From Salminus brasiliensis (lineage: Eukaryota > Chordata > Actinopteri > Characiformes > Bryconidae): a DNA stretch of 64,000 bases. Below the pieces are notes generated by a model. That model was not told the DNA's origin, ran no database searches, and saw only the letters and a list, made by a program, of their open reading frames with translations. Location: positions 26,688,987-26,752,986 of the forward strand of contig NC_132880.1 of assembly GCF_030463535.1 (NCBI RefSeq), given 5' to 3'. Of the stretch, positions 13,396 through 25,951 are shown one piece after another. Every line of letters begins with the position of its first letter. Position 1 is the stretch's first letter. The position numbers and the translations under genes were made by a program.

Positions 13396-14137
13396 GGATT
13401 TTCCAGAGCCCTAATAAAGTCTTACAAATTTACAGTTAACCATATTCCTAAATTAAATGTGCACAAATATAAGTTAAAGGTTAATAAATCTACATTATTA
13501 TTTTATATACCATTTAAAGTGGACATTCAACAAGCTGGAAAATAAAAACTTTCCACAATGATCTTCTTTTGTTTTCATTTTGTGTTCTGTTTAGTCCTGG
13601 TTCATTGTCATGCTAATCGTGAAGAATATGAAGGGTTTGGTTTTCCCCAGCAGATGCTTGGTGAAGAGTACTGATGTGCAGGCAGAAACTGAAAACATAT
13701 GCCTGTTGTGACCAAAGACGGAGTGTGCCTGATCAGGTACCCATCTGTAGCCTGCTTATTTGAGTACATTTGTAGGACTTGTGGCCTAAGAGAGCAGAGA
13801 TAACATTGCTTTTTTGTTGATCTGTGTTTGCTGGAAGTTGATGGAGAATACTTAATTATTTAGTGTTTACTATGCCTGTTACTACTCTTAAAAAATCATG
13901 ATGAACCCCCGCAGTAATATCTTAGCTAGATAGAGATAATCTCTGGTTCATGTATTTGTAAGATGGTGCAGTTCTTAAAAAACATCCCATAATGCACACA
14001 GGCTGCATTAAAGTGAGTCACTGCTCTTAAGAGCACTTATAGCTGGATCAGTAATGGATTTGGTTTCATATTTCTGTAGTACTTTGTTATGACAATACTA
14101 AGAGCCTTCAGCTAATGCTGTCAATGCTAATGCTACA
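13396..14137. other. Tandem-unit spacer, no gene recognised
   Basis: The segment 13690-13870 ('tgcctgttgtgaccaaagacgg...') is similar to 17145-17300 and about 21620-21680. It is part of the degenerate tandem units that carry the small membrane ORF. No convincing ORF is seen. Confidence 0.45.
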
Positions 14138-15160
14138 GCGGGGCAAAACAGTATTTAGTCAGCCACTGATTGTGCAAGTTCTCCTACTTAGAAAGATGAG
14201 AGAGGCCTGTAATTTTCATCAACTCAATACTTTGTAACATAACCGTTGTTGTCAATGACAGAGGTCAAACGTTTCCTGTAAGTCTTCACCATGTTTGCAC
14301 GTACTGTAGCCGGTATTTTGGCCCATTCCTCCATGCAGATCTTCTCTAGAGCAGTGATGTTTTGGGGCTGTCGCTGGGCAAGACTTTCAACTCCCTCCAC
14401 AAATTTTCTATGGGACTGAGGTCTGGAGACTGGCTAGGCCACTCCAGGATCTTGAAATGCTTTTTACAGAGCCACTTCTTCGTATGTTTGGGATCATTGT
14501 CATGCTGAAAGACCCAGCCACGTTCCACCTTCAATGCTCTCACTGATGGAAGGAGGTTTTGGCTTAAAATCTCACGATACATGACCCTGTTCATTCTTCC
14601 CTTAACACGGATCAGTCGTCCTGTCCCCTTTGCAGAAAAACAGCCCCAAAGCATGATGTTTGCACCCCCATGCTTCACAGTAGGTATGGTGTTCTTGGGA
14701 TGCAACTCAGCATTCTTCTTCCTCCAAACATGACGAGTTGAGTTTTTACCAAAAAGTTCTATTTTGGTTTCATCTGACCACATGATGTTCTCCCAATCCT
14801 CTTCTGGATCATCCATATGCTCTCTGACAAACTTCAGACGGGCCTAGACATATATTGGCTTAAGCAGGGGGACACGCCTGGCACATTTGAGTCCCTCTCT
14901 GCGTAGTGTGTTACTGATGGTAGCCTTTGTTACTTTGGGCCCAGCTCTCTGCAGGTCATTCATCAGGTCCCTCCGTGTAGTTCTGGGATTTTTGTTGACT
15001 TTTCTCATGATCATTTTGACCCCACAGGATGAGATCTTGCATGGGGCCCCAGATCGAGGGAGATTATCAATGGTCTTGTATGTCTACCATTTTCTTACAA
15101 TTGCTCCAACAGTTGATTTGAACATGAATTGACTGAATGAATTAATGCAACAGCATCTCA
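14138..15160 (-). mobile_element. Tc1-like transposon remnant (C-terminal transposase)
   Basis: The left end (cagcggggcaaaacagtatttagtcag) is the same TIR family as the element at 22619. A minus-strand ORF (14346-14816, 156 aa) holds the DDE catalytic part of a Tc1 transposase: [26 protein letters not shown] and [11 protein letters not shown]. The gap between the second Asp and the Glu is about four residues shorter than the standard DD34E spacing, a sign of decay. The N-terminal DNA-binding half (about 14820-15050) is only fragments. Confidence 0.8.
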
Positions 15161-16020
15161 ATCGGACTCTGATCAGGACTTTTACTAGGCCATTCCAAAG
15201 TCTTCATTTTGTTTGTCTTAAGCTATTCAGAGGTGGACTCGCTGGTGCAGAACCCAAGATGTTCCTTTTCTGAAATGCTGTGTTACCTTTAGGCCAGATG
15301 TAACAGGATATACACCTTCCAAAATGTTCACCTTTTGTCTTCTTAGTCCACAGAGTATTTTCCCAAAAGTCTTGGGGATCATCAAGATGTTTTCTGGCAA
15401 AACTGAGACGAGCCTTTATGTTCTTTTTGCGCAGCAGTCGTTTGCGTCTCGGAAGTCTGCCATGCAGGCCATTTTTGCCCAGTCTTATAGTGGAGACATG
15501 AGCACTGACCTTAACTGAGGCAAGTGATGCCTGCAGTTCTTTGGATGTTGTTGTGGGGTCTTTTGTGACCTCTTGGATAAGTCGTTGCTGTGCTCTTGGG
15601 GTAATTTTAGTTGGCCAGCCACTCCTGGGAAGGTTCACCACTGTTCCATGTTTTTGCCACTTATGAATAATGACTCTCACTGTTGTTCGCTGGAGTCCCA
15701 AAGCTTTAGAATGGATTTAGAATCCTTTCCAGATTGATAGATCTCAATAACTTTGTGTCTCATTTGTTCCTGAATTTCTTTGGCTCGCACCTTGATGTCT
15801 TAGCTTTCGAGCTTTTGGTCTACTTCACATGCATGTACTTTATAAATAATTTCTTGATTGAGAACAGGTGTGGCAGTAATCTGGCCTGAGTATGGCTCGA
15901 GTAACTGAACTCAGCTTGTGTTATCTTTGTGTAATATTTAAATTACTTTGATGAACTGAAACATTTTAGTGTAACAAACATGCACAAAAATCAGAAAGGG
16001 GTCAAACACTTTCACACCAC
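15161..16020 (-). mobile_element. Second Tc1-like remnant (N-terminal transposase)
   Basis: A minus-strand ORF (15204-15701) reads MGLQRTTVRVIIHKWQKHG, LPRSGWPTKITPRAQQRLI and ARKHLDDPQDFWENTLW. This is the paired-type helix-turn-helix region and the start of the catalytic domain of a different Tc1 subfamily. The first catalytic motif is damaged (WTKKT in place of WSDET). It abuts the 14.1 kb remnant, so this is a nested or chimeric transposon patch. Confidence 0.7.
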
Positions 16021-18318
16021 AAATACTAAATACAATATAATGACTTTTCCATACACCAGCTGTAAGAATTACCACCACATCAATTTATCATAATGGTTAA
16101 CATATGGTATAACAGTTACAGTACGCATCCATACTTCTAGTGACTTACTGCATGCAAAGATTAGTTAAATCGTCAGTGTTACACACTGAGCATGAAAACT
16201 AGGTGTAGGGTTTCAGCCATAACAGGGTGTAAAGGGGATAGACCAGAGTTACATGCATCTACAACAAAATTTACTGGAAGGATATTTAATACCGAACACA
16301 ATCATTCATGAATGTTTCAGCCATTCTAACATATTTTATTATTTCAACAAATCTTAATAAATATATTGTTCTTTTTTCAAACAGATGTTTTGACATCCAT
16401 TAATAAAAGATGGAGGATGATGAAATATACGATTTTCATTCAAGCGAATAACTTTAATTGTCTTAGTGTAAAGCTCGAAATTTCTTAGTGTTAACCTTAA
16501 CATAATTTTGTCTCAGTTTAGCACAATACAACCCAAAATAAAATGTAAAAATAATTATAAAAATAATGATAAAACAAGCACAAGACAAAACTATTTTATG
16601 ATGATTCCACAAATGTTGTTCCATTTCACTGTACATACAGCATTTTACTGCCATTTAATACAGTGGAATCAGCTTATTACTATTTTAGGGGTTGGGGTGG
16701 TAGCACAGTAACCCTCCCCCCCCCTGTACATTGTTTTGATGCATCTTTGAATTAATTGTTGCTTCAATGATCGCAAGACATCAAGGCCCTGAGCAACAAC
16801 ACAGCACCAAGACCATGATCCTCTGTATATTCTTCACAGTTAGAATGATGTTTCAGTGTTGGTGTGCAGTGTTTGCTTCAAAGCATGGTGCATTTGGTGC
16901 ATCCTGGTGCATTTGTTCTATGATATTCCACCTTTGTTTAAGCTCTTCATAAACTGTTAATAAACCATTTTCCCAGAAGCACTGTGGAACATGGTATTCA
17001 TTGTATTTAATTGAATATAATGAGCACCATTTTTGTCCGATATAAAAGTTAAAGTTATTTTTTTTACTTTGACTCACGGCCATCATTTCACAGTATGAGA
17101 TTTTAACAGTCATGTATTGGACCATACATTAGGAATCCTCAAGATTATGCCTGTTGTGACCAAAGAAGTGGTGTGACAGTGTCTGATAGACCTGTCTGCA
17201 GTCTATTTGAGTAAATTGGACTTGCGACCTGTCTAAGAGAGAGGAGATAATATTGCTTAATCTTTGGTTGATTTGTATCTGCTGGTTGATGTAGAGCATC
17301 ATATTAAGAGTGAAATTAAGTCATATATGGCTCTTGCTACTCTAATTCAACTCAAATTCATGACAATCAGTTGTTTGGGGGGCTTTATACTTTATCTTGA
17401 GATAGCATGTCCCCAGATCCCCTAGTTATAAGATTACTAGGGGAACACATTCATATCTTGTGTTTTCACTTGTACATGTATTTGGTAGGATGCACTGTAG
17501 CTCTTCAGATAGAGTTAGCAGATTCACTACTTTTGAAAGCACTCGCTGTTGGATCAATAATGGCTTGGGTTTCATAGTTCTGCAGTATTCTGTAGGGACA
17601 ATACTAACAGGTCTCAGCTAATGCTTAGCTCATTATTGCGATAGACAGTAAAGACCAATGAATGGGTATAAATGTCCACACATGTTGTGCTATTAATATT
17701 ACTATGAAAAGCAGCTTGTTTTCCTGGTTGTATAATGGCTTTAAATTCCACTGTTAAGAGCAGCCTTTCTGGTTTAAGGCACAGTGTTTCCTTGGCTATT
17801 CCCCCAGCAGTCACATTTGTCTTAGACAGAATGTGTCTTACCAAGCACAACTTTGCCAGATGTGAAAGAAAAAGTGAAAGGGAAAGAATCAAACTTTTTT
17901 GGGGTCATTCAAAAGATACCTTGATGAGGACTTTCCTCTGCATCTAAATCTGTTAACAAAGTAAAAGACATCTTTTTTTATTTAGAATTTTTGTTTTTTT
18001 TAAAAACTTATTTCAACTATTAATTCATGAATACCTATCATTGTCATTCTTATCATAATTACTCTCCAAATAAGACAATTGAAAAAAATACCAGTAACAC
18101 ATTTATTTAATTCAGACAACATTTCAAATAAAAGAAAAGAAACAAACCAACAGTTTGCAGCCAAATAAGCCTAAACTAGACCACCTAAACACAACATGGA
18201 AAAATATAGTTATACTGAATATGTATTTTACAGAGAAAAAGGGACTCCCAACTATTAAAAACAGTCAAACAACCATTACTGCCATCATCAGATAAACATT
18301 CCTTACATTTTTTATCAT
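16021..18318. other. Degenerate tandem-unit DNA, no gene recognised
   Basis: 17145-17330 resembles 13690-13870, and 17490-17640 resembles 18670-18860 and 20670-20800. 17730-17905 resembles 18950-19020 and 20850-21010, with a + strand phrase equivalent to TLPDVKxKVK in two copies that may be an old exon. A perfect 8-bp stem (tcccctag/ctagggga) lies at about 17416-17442. Confidence 0.45.
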
Positions 18319-18525
18319 TTAGAGAGTAGAGGTTTCAGCCCTCACTTCAGATAAAAAAAAATCCACTGACATTTCAGCTCTCATTGTAAGAAAATAGCTC
18401 AACGCTGTGGCTTCCGCTAAAGGATGTGGTACAGACCAGATAATGGAAATTACCAAAAAGAGGTGTGAAGAGTATAGAAGCAGAAAGACTATCCGAAAGA
18501 AAGCTTCTTCAGGTAGATTAGACAT
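18319..18525 (-). CDS. Small single-pass membrane protein, tandem family (copy 2)
   Basis: This is a 68-residue ORF starting MSNLPEEAFF, with a hydrophobic segment at about residues 10-30 and the block IIWSVPHPLAEATALSYFLT that matches copy 1. It is shorter than copy 1 (68 versus about 108 residues), having lost part of the segment after the AEATALS block. Flanks on both sides also match copy 1 ('agcttctcagarttggakt', 'tttatgatgac'). It may be a degenerating paralogue. Function unknown. Confidence 0.35.
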   Translation of the reverse strand: MSNLPEEAFFRIVFLLLYSSHLFLVISIIWSVPHPLAEATALSYFLTMRAEMSVDFFLSEVRAETSTL

Positions 18526-18889
18526 GAACCTGGGCCTGTATTTATCAAAGCTTCTCAGAGTTGGATTGCTGCTTTATGATGACACTGCTGACAGGGACAG
18601 ATCCTGGATCAGTACTATCTATTAGTATGTTTAACTCACAGCCAGTCAACAGTCATTCATTGGTATTTGGTAAGATGCACAGTAGCTCTTCAGATACACC
18701 CCATAATTGCATTATGCAGAGTCACTATTGTTCAGAGCACTTGCTGTTGGATCAATAATGGCTTGGGTTCATAGTTCTGCAGTATTCTGTGTGGACAGTA
18801 CTAAAAGGTCTCAGCTAATGCTTAGAAATCTCATTTTGTGATAGATAGTAAAGACCTATGAACCGGTATAGATGTCACAGCTATTGTGC

Positions 18890-18932
18890 TATTAATATTA
18901 GTATTAGTATTAATATTAGTATTAATAGCAGC
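18890..18932. repeat. Short ATTAGT/ATTAAT simple repeat
   Basis: Five to six imperfect copies of 'attaatattagt'. Confidence 0.6.
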
Positions 18933-19239
18933 TTGTTTGCATATTGTTTTTATTCAGCTGTTAAGGGCAGTCTTTTTGGTTTGAGGCACTTTGTTTCCTT
19001 GCAGTGTGTCTTAGGTAAAATGAAGGTAAAAACATATTCATTCTATTCTATTCCATATAATTACTCTATACCATATGCATGCAACCCATTGGAATTGTAT
19101 GGTTTTCTGCATTAATTTGTCATAAAATGTGATCTGATCTTCATCCAAGTCAAGCTTATGGACAAATATAACATGCCTAAAATAATAACACAAACTAATT
19201 CTGATCATTCATGTCTTCATTAAGAACAACCATAAAAAC

Positions 19240-20192
19240 TTCATAGTAATAGTGGATAAAGTATGTGAGTTAATGATCTTAAAAAAGTTAATTGGAGTCA
19301 GGTGTTAGCATACCAGGAGTCTTCTTAAGCAAATGAGTTTGGAGGTGTGGACTAGAGCTACTTTGACTAATAAAAAAAAACACTAATTTTTTTTTTTTAT
19401 TTGCTCTGCACTAAAAGTATACGCGTATGTGAGCCACGGCTTGCCAAAAAGAGCTTGTAGAGGATCTATGATCAAAAATGATTGGTTACATAAAGCCCAA
19501 GAGCTCAACGGAGACGAAAAAAAAATTGCAGCAACGGATCCAAAATTTTGAAGGCGTCATTCTTACAGGCGAACACCTGTGTTCATGAGTCCACAGTCCA
19601 AGTCCAACACCTTGAACAAGCAGGGTGTCTATGGCAGGACACAACGAAGGAAGTTGCTGCTTGCTAAAAAGAACATTGCTGCACGCCACCGTAAAGTATG
19701 GTGGAGGCAACATTATGATTTGAGCCTGCTTTGCTGCATCAAGGCCTGGCCAGCTACAATCAATGAGGGAAAGATGAATTCCCAAGTGTATCAAAAATAT
19801 TCTACAAGATAAAGTGAGAGTGTCTGTACATCAGCTGAAACTGTGTAGAAGTTGGATGATGCAACAGGACATTGTTCACAACAGAATGGCTTATGAAAAA
19901 CAAAACCCACCTTTTGGAGTGGCCAAGTCAGAGCCCAGATCTTAACCCTATAGAAATGCTATGGACTGACTTGTAGAGAGCTGTACACATGAAGCGTCCA
20001 AGGAACATGCCCAAGCTAAAGCAGTTCTGCCCGGAAGAATGGGCTAAAATTCCTGAACGATGTGCAGGTCTGATCCACAGCTGCAGAAAACACCTGGTTA
20101 AGTTTATTGCTGATCACATTTTATGACAAAATAATGCAAAACACCATAACATTCCAAATGGTTTACATACTTTTTCTTGCCATTGTATATCC
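19240..20192 (+). mobile_element. Decayed Tc1-like transposon (+ strand transposase)
   Basis: The + strand contains broken transposase phrases: 'gtatggtggaggcaacattatg' (catalytic-core region), 'ttggagtggccaagtcagagcccagatcttaaccctatagaaatg' ([12 protein letters not shown] equivalent) and the C-terminal 'cagctgcagaaaacacctggtt'. The right end 'tttacatactttttcttgccattgta' is a Tc1-type terminus. Multiple frameshifts; not coding. Confidence 0.65.
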
Positions 20193-20269
20193 AACAACAC
20201 TCATCACTCATAATACAGAATGTGTATTTTACAGAGAAAAGGGAACTCACAACTACTAAATCCTGGCAA

Positions 20270-20412
20270 ACAACTATAACTAGTATCCTTGTAAGAAAAT
20301 CAATGCTGTGGCGATAACTCAGGGACATTAAGCATTAATGTATAGAAAACCACACCTGCTCCTAAAAGCTGGAGTGCTACCTTATGATGACACTGCTGTC
20401 AGGGACAGATCC
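20270..20412 (-). pseudogene. Remnant of the small membrane protein tandem family (copy 3)
   Basis: The segment 'cattaagcattaatgtatagaaaaccacacctgctcctaaaag' matches 13030-13075 of copy 1. It is fused directly to 'ctggagtgctaccttatgatgacactgctg', skipping the start codon region. The frame is not open, so it is a broken copy. Confidence 0.45.
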
Positions 20413-22191
20413 TAGATCAGCACTTCTACTCTAAGCCTCTAAGCCTTTATGCATAAGATCCCTGACCTGATGCAGCAGTCAATAGAAAACTGAGATAGCT
20501 TTTGCTAGACTACACTTTTAGAGTAGAGATTTCAGAGTTTCCCCAGAACTCTTGCATTATTGTCCTTAACCATGTCCTTAAACAAACTGTACACTATGAA
20601 GAAGTAGGCCTCTTTTCTCTTTTCTGAACAAAAATGTGGTCACATTCGCATTTAGATTAGCATATGCACCCCATAATTGTGTTTAGCAGAGTCACTACTG
20701 TTGAGAGTACTTGCTGCTGGATCAACAGGTGGGGTTTTGTTCTGCAGTATTCTGTGAGGACAATTCTAACAGTTCTCATTTTTGTGATAGACCGTAAAGA
20801 CCTATTACTAATATTAATAGCAGTTTTTTTCCAGTTTGCATATTGACCTTATATTCCACTGTTAAGGGCAGCATTGACTCCTTGGCTGTTCCTCCAGCAG
20901 TCACACTTGACCAAGTGAAACCGACTTTGCCAGACGTGAAAGATAAAGTAAAAGAGGAAGAATTTAAAAATATCTCTTGATAAAGACTTTCCTCTGCATC
21001 TGAATTTGTTTATAAAGTGGAAGTTGATGAAATTAAAGACTTTTTTAGTTGTAGCAACCTGAATTCAACTTTATTTCAACTATTAATTAATGATTATATA
21101 TCATATTCATTCTATTCATAATTACTCTCAAAATAAGACAAATGGCAAAAGGTACCAGTAACAGTAACCCATTTATTTCAGACTTTCAAATTTCAAAAAG
21201 AAGAAAAGCAACAAAGCAACAGTTGGCTTTCAGGTGGTCTGACAAAGGGATCATCATACAGTTTAATAATCCTAAACTAGACAGCCTAAATACATAATAT
21301 AAATGTAATAGATTTTGCTAGACTAAACTTTTCTTTATCTCCCCATATGGTCTTCAGCCTTCCTAAATAAATGTAATATTTTTCTCATATATTCAATATA
21401 TGATATAGTATTTAAATTCAGTTTAATTTAAGTTTAATCATTAAAACAAATAAATTAAAGGCAAATAAATACATTCCTCAATGTTTAGTAAAAATATATA
21501 ATTATTTCTTTGTTTTCTTTGTGTACTTTTTAGTCGTGGTCAAAGAGTTTGTCTTACCCCAGCAGGTGTTTGGGTGAAAAATGATATGATGTAGCAGAAG
21601 AAATTTAAAACGTTATATCTGCTCTGACCAAAGAAGAAGCATTCATGATCAAATACCTGCCTATCTATTTTAGGACCTTCCCAGATCACATGCCCATGTT
21701 GGGCCTGTATGGGTGGTTGGTGTGGCACTATGGATAACACCACTATCTGCCAGTGAGCTACCCCATCACGTGGGAGACTGGGGTTCTAGGGAACCAGAAA
21801 ATATTGTCCACATACAGATGCCCACCAGAGTCAGTTATAGGATGGTACCCATGTGAGATTAAGGTGGGCTGGAACAATGGGGCACAGGGGTTTGAAAAGC
21901 TCATTTGGGTTTGAGTAAAAACACATGTAATGTAACAAGTCTACCACAACTTGGTAGATTCAGCTGATAGTTAAGGGGGGATGGCTATATAAAAATATAT
22001 GCTCCAAAGACACTTGAAATATTATTTTCTTTTGAACTGTAGCTCATAGTGATGTTGCACATGAAGTACATGAAAGGTGTAATCCTAGGGTAGGTTTCAC
22101 ACTACTGCTCATTGTATTTGTTTTTATATTAAGTTGGATTTTCTCAGTGCTTACAGCTGACCTAGTACTTTTAATTGGCCATGTCATTAAA
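20413..22191. other. Degenerate tandem-unit DNA, no gene recognised
   Basis: It holds further parts of the tandem unit (20660-20800, 20850-21010, 21510-21680) and a SINE head at 21717-21790. No gene is supported. Confidence 0.45.
21715..21792 (+). repeat. SINE head fragment
   Basis: 'ggttggtgtggcactatggataacaccactatctgccagtgagcta...gggagactggggttct' matches the head of the SINE at 13165. The LINE-type tail is missing. Confidence 0.5.
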
Positions 22192-22618
22192 AATATGCAT
22201 GGTGTAGGGTGTTGGCATTGGAAGATTTGCTTTATCTAAAATAGTTGTAGTAAATATCAGGTTTTAAGAACAGCTTAGTTTGCTTTGGTAAACACACTTT
22301 TAAAAGCAGGGGAAATGTGAAAGTGAGAAAATGTGAGGCACTCAAAGCCCACACTTATTATCAGATAAACCATGTTTTACAAAAACAGTCTATCAGACTA
22401 AAAGTGAGTCCTGACTTCTTCCTCATTTCTAAAAGAAATAAAATAAACATATAAATATAGAAATTAAAAGGTCAATGAAACCTCTTGGTCTTGAGGTTTT
22501 TAATGTTGAGGCACTTTAAATGTAATCTTAGTGATAAGGCACATTAAATAATCACTCAAAAAGAACTTATCTTATAAATGATAAAATATTGTAGAATTCA
22601 GCCCAATCTGCATATTTA

Positions 22619-23720
22619 CAGTGGGGAAAAAAGTATTTAGTCAGTCACCATTGTGCAAGTTCTTCCACTTAAAAAGATGAGAGAGGCCTGTAATTGACAT
22701 CATAGGTAGACCTCAACTATGAGAGACAAAGAAAATCAGAAAATCACATTGTCTGATGTTTAAAGAATTTATTTGCAAGTAATGGTGGAAAATAAGTATT
22801 TGGTCAATAACAAAGGTTCATCTCAATACTTTGTTATATATCCTTTGTTGGGAATGACCGAGGTCAAATGTTTTCTGTAAGTCTTCACAAGGTTGGCACA
22901 CACCGTTGCTGGTATGTTGGCCCATTCCTCCATGCAGATCTCCTCTAGAGCAGTGATGTTTTGGGGCTGTCGGCGGGCAACACAGACTTTCAACTCCCTC
23001 CAAAGGTTTTCTATGGGGTTGAGATCTGGAGACTGGCTAGGCCACTCCAGGACCGTGAAATGCTTCTTACGAAGCCACTCCTTTGTTGCCCTGGCAGTTG
23101 CCATGCTGACCACGTTTCATCTTCAATGCCCTTGCTGATGGAAGGAGGTTTGCACTCAAAATCTCACAATACATGGCCCCATTCATTCTTTCATGTACAC
23201 AGACCAGTCGTCCTAATCCCTTTGCAGAGAAACAGCCCCAAAGCATGATGTTGCCACCCCCATGCTTCACAGTTGGTATGGTGTTCTTTGGATGCAACTC
23301 AGCATTCACTCTCCTCCAAACATGAGTTGTGTCCTTTGACAGCTCTTTGGTCTTCACCATAGTGGAGTTTGGAGTGTGACTGTTTGAGGTTGTGGGCAGG
23401 TGTCTTTTATACTGTTAACCAGTTCAAACAGGTGCCATTAATACAGGTAATGGGTGGAGGACAGAGAAGCCTCTTAAAGAAGAAGTTACAGGTCTGTGAC
23501 AGCCAGATATCTTGCTTGTTTGTAGGTGACCAAATACTTATTTTCCACCATTATTTGCAAATAAATTATTTAAAAATCAGACAATGTGATTTTCTGAAAT
23601 TTTTTTCTCATTTTGTCTCTCATAGTTGAGGTCTACCTATGATGTCAATTACAGGCCACCTCATTTTTTTAAGTGGGAGGACTTGCACAATTGGTGACTG
23701 ACTAAATACTTTCCCCACTG
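22619..23720 (-). mobile_element. Tc1-like transposon, full ends, dead transposase
   Basis: The ends are inverted repeats: 'cagtggggaaaaaagtatttagtcag' on the left and 'ctgactaaatactttccccactg' on the right. TA is duplicated on both sides (22617-22618, 23721-23722). Unit B at about 34115 shows the uninterrupted empty site 'catatttatatgcatg', which proves the boundaries. Minus-strand transposase fragments (22823-23113 with [11 protein letters not shown]; 23067-23360 with [15 protein letters not shown]) are in different frames. The N-terminal half is missing, so it is non-autonomous. Confidence 0.9.
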
Positions 23721-24113
23721 TATATGCATGCAAATGTCCCCAACTTATAATTTAGTAGTTATGAACTCAATTCAATTCAGTGTCACTTCATGTTTCTGGT
23801 GTTTTGATTCTTAACTAGTTTTACGGTAAACAACAAAACAACAAAGTTAAAAACCAACCAAGAAACCTTTTTTAAGGAAATAAAGAAACATGTGAGAATA
23901 AATGGGTACACTGGATTTTATTATTTGATTTTATTAAATATCTTATATCTTATATATAATATCTTAATATTGTTTTAAACAGGCATGAGTTACTATATCT
24001 TACTTCTATATTAAGCTTGTTGCATTGGTACATTGAAACTTTTCAAGAATAATTTGTTCACTTTTTTCAGGAAAAAAAGGTCAGGTTGATAGTTTGACAT
24101 GGCTTTTTAAAAT

Positions 24114-25868
24114 TTACCCACAATTGTAGATTACATCGATACTGTACATTTCTCTGCGTTTTTCCATCCTTTCTTTCATTTTGCTGTCAAAGTGTTTCCT
24201 CATTTCTGTCTTAATGTGTTCTCTTTCAATAACATCTCCATTCATTGTGGTACTAATTTTGACCTCTTTCTCTTTTGTAAGGAGGTTACTGATAGCCTCT
24301 GTTTCAGCACAGTTCCCAGGGTTATTTCGAATATCTGTGTGATTGGGCAGAGAGTAAAGCTCATGGCATCGCATACAAGGATCTTTCAGCTTCAGATTGA
24401 TTTCAGCTTCAGCTTGGCTCTTTAGACCATAGGCCTTACACTGAACTGAACTGGGCAGTTTCATGGTACCATGTGGAAACCGAGGTTCAGTTCTGTCCTG
24501 AGGAAACACATCCAAAACAGCGGAGGAAACATAGGGATGCCAAACATGAAAGCAGGACACAGAAGTCATGATCTCTCTCACTAGGTCATCTGAACAGGAC
24601 AGAGACGCTCCATAGTATCTCCTACCAGACACCTGACAGATACATATGACTGATGAAATCAAGGCATAATCATTTTTTTTCCTCTGACAGTTCTGTAATG
24701 TTTCAGACAGTTTAGACTTTACTTTTTCATTTTTGTCATTTTCATCTTCAGAGACACAACTCACAACCTGGAAAAAAGACAACAAATGCACAATGTGTTG
24801 AGAAAACATAAACAAGACACTAAAAAAAATATTGCATTTATTAGTAAAGCTGTACATAAGCTTCTATTTTTTCCTGCTTTCAATGATTTCACTAACCAGT
24901 TCGAGGAAGTAGGAGAAAGGTGTTCGTACAGCCACTTCTGTTGTGTATCTGCCAAAGGGCCCGGGGTACAAATCTTTGATTTTATCATATATTTCATCAT
25001 CAGGAAAGATGGCACGTGGTAGATACCGGGAGAGATGAATGTTCCCTAAGAACAAGATACTATGAAGCATCTTAGAAAAGAAAAAACAAGCATGAAACAG
25101 ACTGAATCAACAAGACATACATATGTGCTACTTTTTTGTGATGGTATTAAACTAGTTGAATATTCCATGCTTGTGTGGCTTATAATATAAAAACAGTATT
25201 TCGTTCAGCAGATCTATATAATGTTTGCAAGGCAATTCAAAAAGAAAAATAATATATATATATATATATAAATCTGTAAAGAACTACAGAAGTATTTTTG
25301 ATTTAGGTTATGAGTAGAATAGTAGTTTTTATAAAACCAGGTATGTAAACATCGACATGCTAATCAGTGATGACAATGCCCGTTCATGATCATGCTTTTG
25401 TAATAAATAATTGTGGCAGTGTTCAGTTCCACACCTTTTTCAACAGATCAGGATCGAATCTATAAGCTGCATCAAGCTCTACTGCTGCTGCATCAAGCTC
25501 TACTGCTTTGCTGAAGATGAGGAAAGCATTTGTTGCAAAAGCAGTTCTCCTCAGCAAATTCACAGCCCTGTTAAAAACACAAATTGTTAAGGTAGAAAAA
25601 AGAAGAGAACTAACTACTCTCACCCATTCCAACATAACTGCTTCATATGTAACAGCAAAAAGAGGTGAAAACAGATGCCATGCTTTAAGCCAGTAAAATG
25701 TCTCCTGTAATTAAATCAAACATGGGGCTTACCTGTCTCCTTTCGTCGGTCTTCTTTGCCCCTGCTGAATTATATTTCAACAAGTTAACATATGTATTAT
25801 CCAGTGGCAACACAAGTATCAACCAACACTGAGAGCAATGTTACCTCAGCCATCTCAGAAGCAGACAT
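24114..25868 (-). CDS. Family 1 gene, copy 1A: deaminase-like motif protein
   Basis: Five coding exons on the minus strand are read from GT/AG sites and phase: 25845-25868, 25733-25764, 25435-25567, 24897-25070 and 24114-24767, about 338 aa. The start is MSASEMAE. Exon 3 is helical with a 7-residue duplication (VELDAAA, then VELDAA). Exon 4 begins MLHSILFLG. The last exon holds YYGAS (about 172-176), VSCFHVWHPYVSSAV, PCMRC (251-255) and GNCAETE (272-278). CAE plus PCxxC are the zinc and proton-shuttle motifs of cytidine-deaminase-fold enzymes, but here PCxxC comes first, so enzymatic activity is unproven. There is no signal peptide or clear membrane segment. An exact ISRE lies 84 bp upstream of the ATG, so interferon induction is likely. 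Gene 2a lies upstream on the same strand. The family is not recognised by name. Confidence 0.82.
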
Positions 25869-25951
25869 CTGTGTGCAGTGGCTACTCTGTGATGCGGTGC
25901 ATTTTATGTTGACTGGGGCTTGTTGTAAAAGGAGTGGCCTCCTCTGTTTCT

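Noticed and set aside
17414-17442. Perfect 8-bp hairpin as a terminator or small RNA
   Set aside because: An isolated short stem in AT-rich vertebrate DNA with no flanking support.
24114-24767. Calling family 1 a member of the AID/APOBEC enzymes
   Set aside because: The HxE...PCxxC order and the surrounding APOBEC landmarks are absent; only a looser deaminase-like resemblance is supported.
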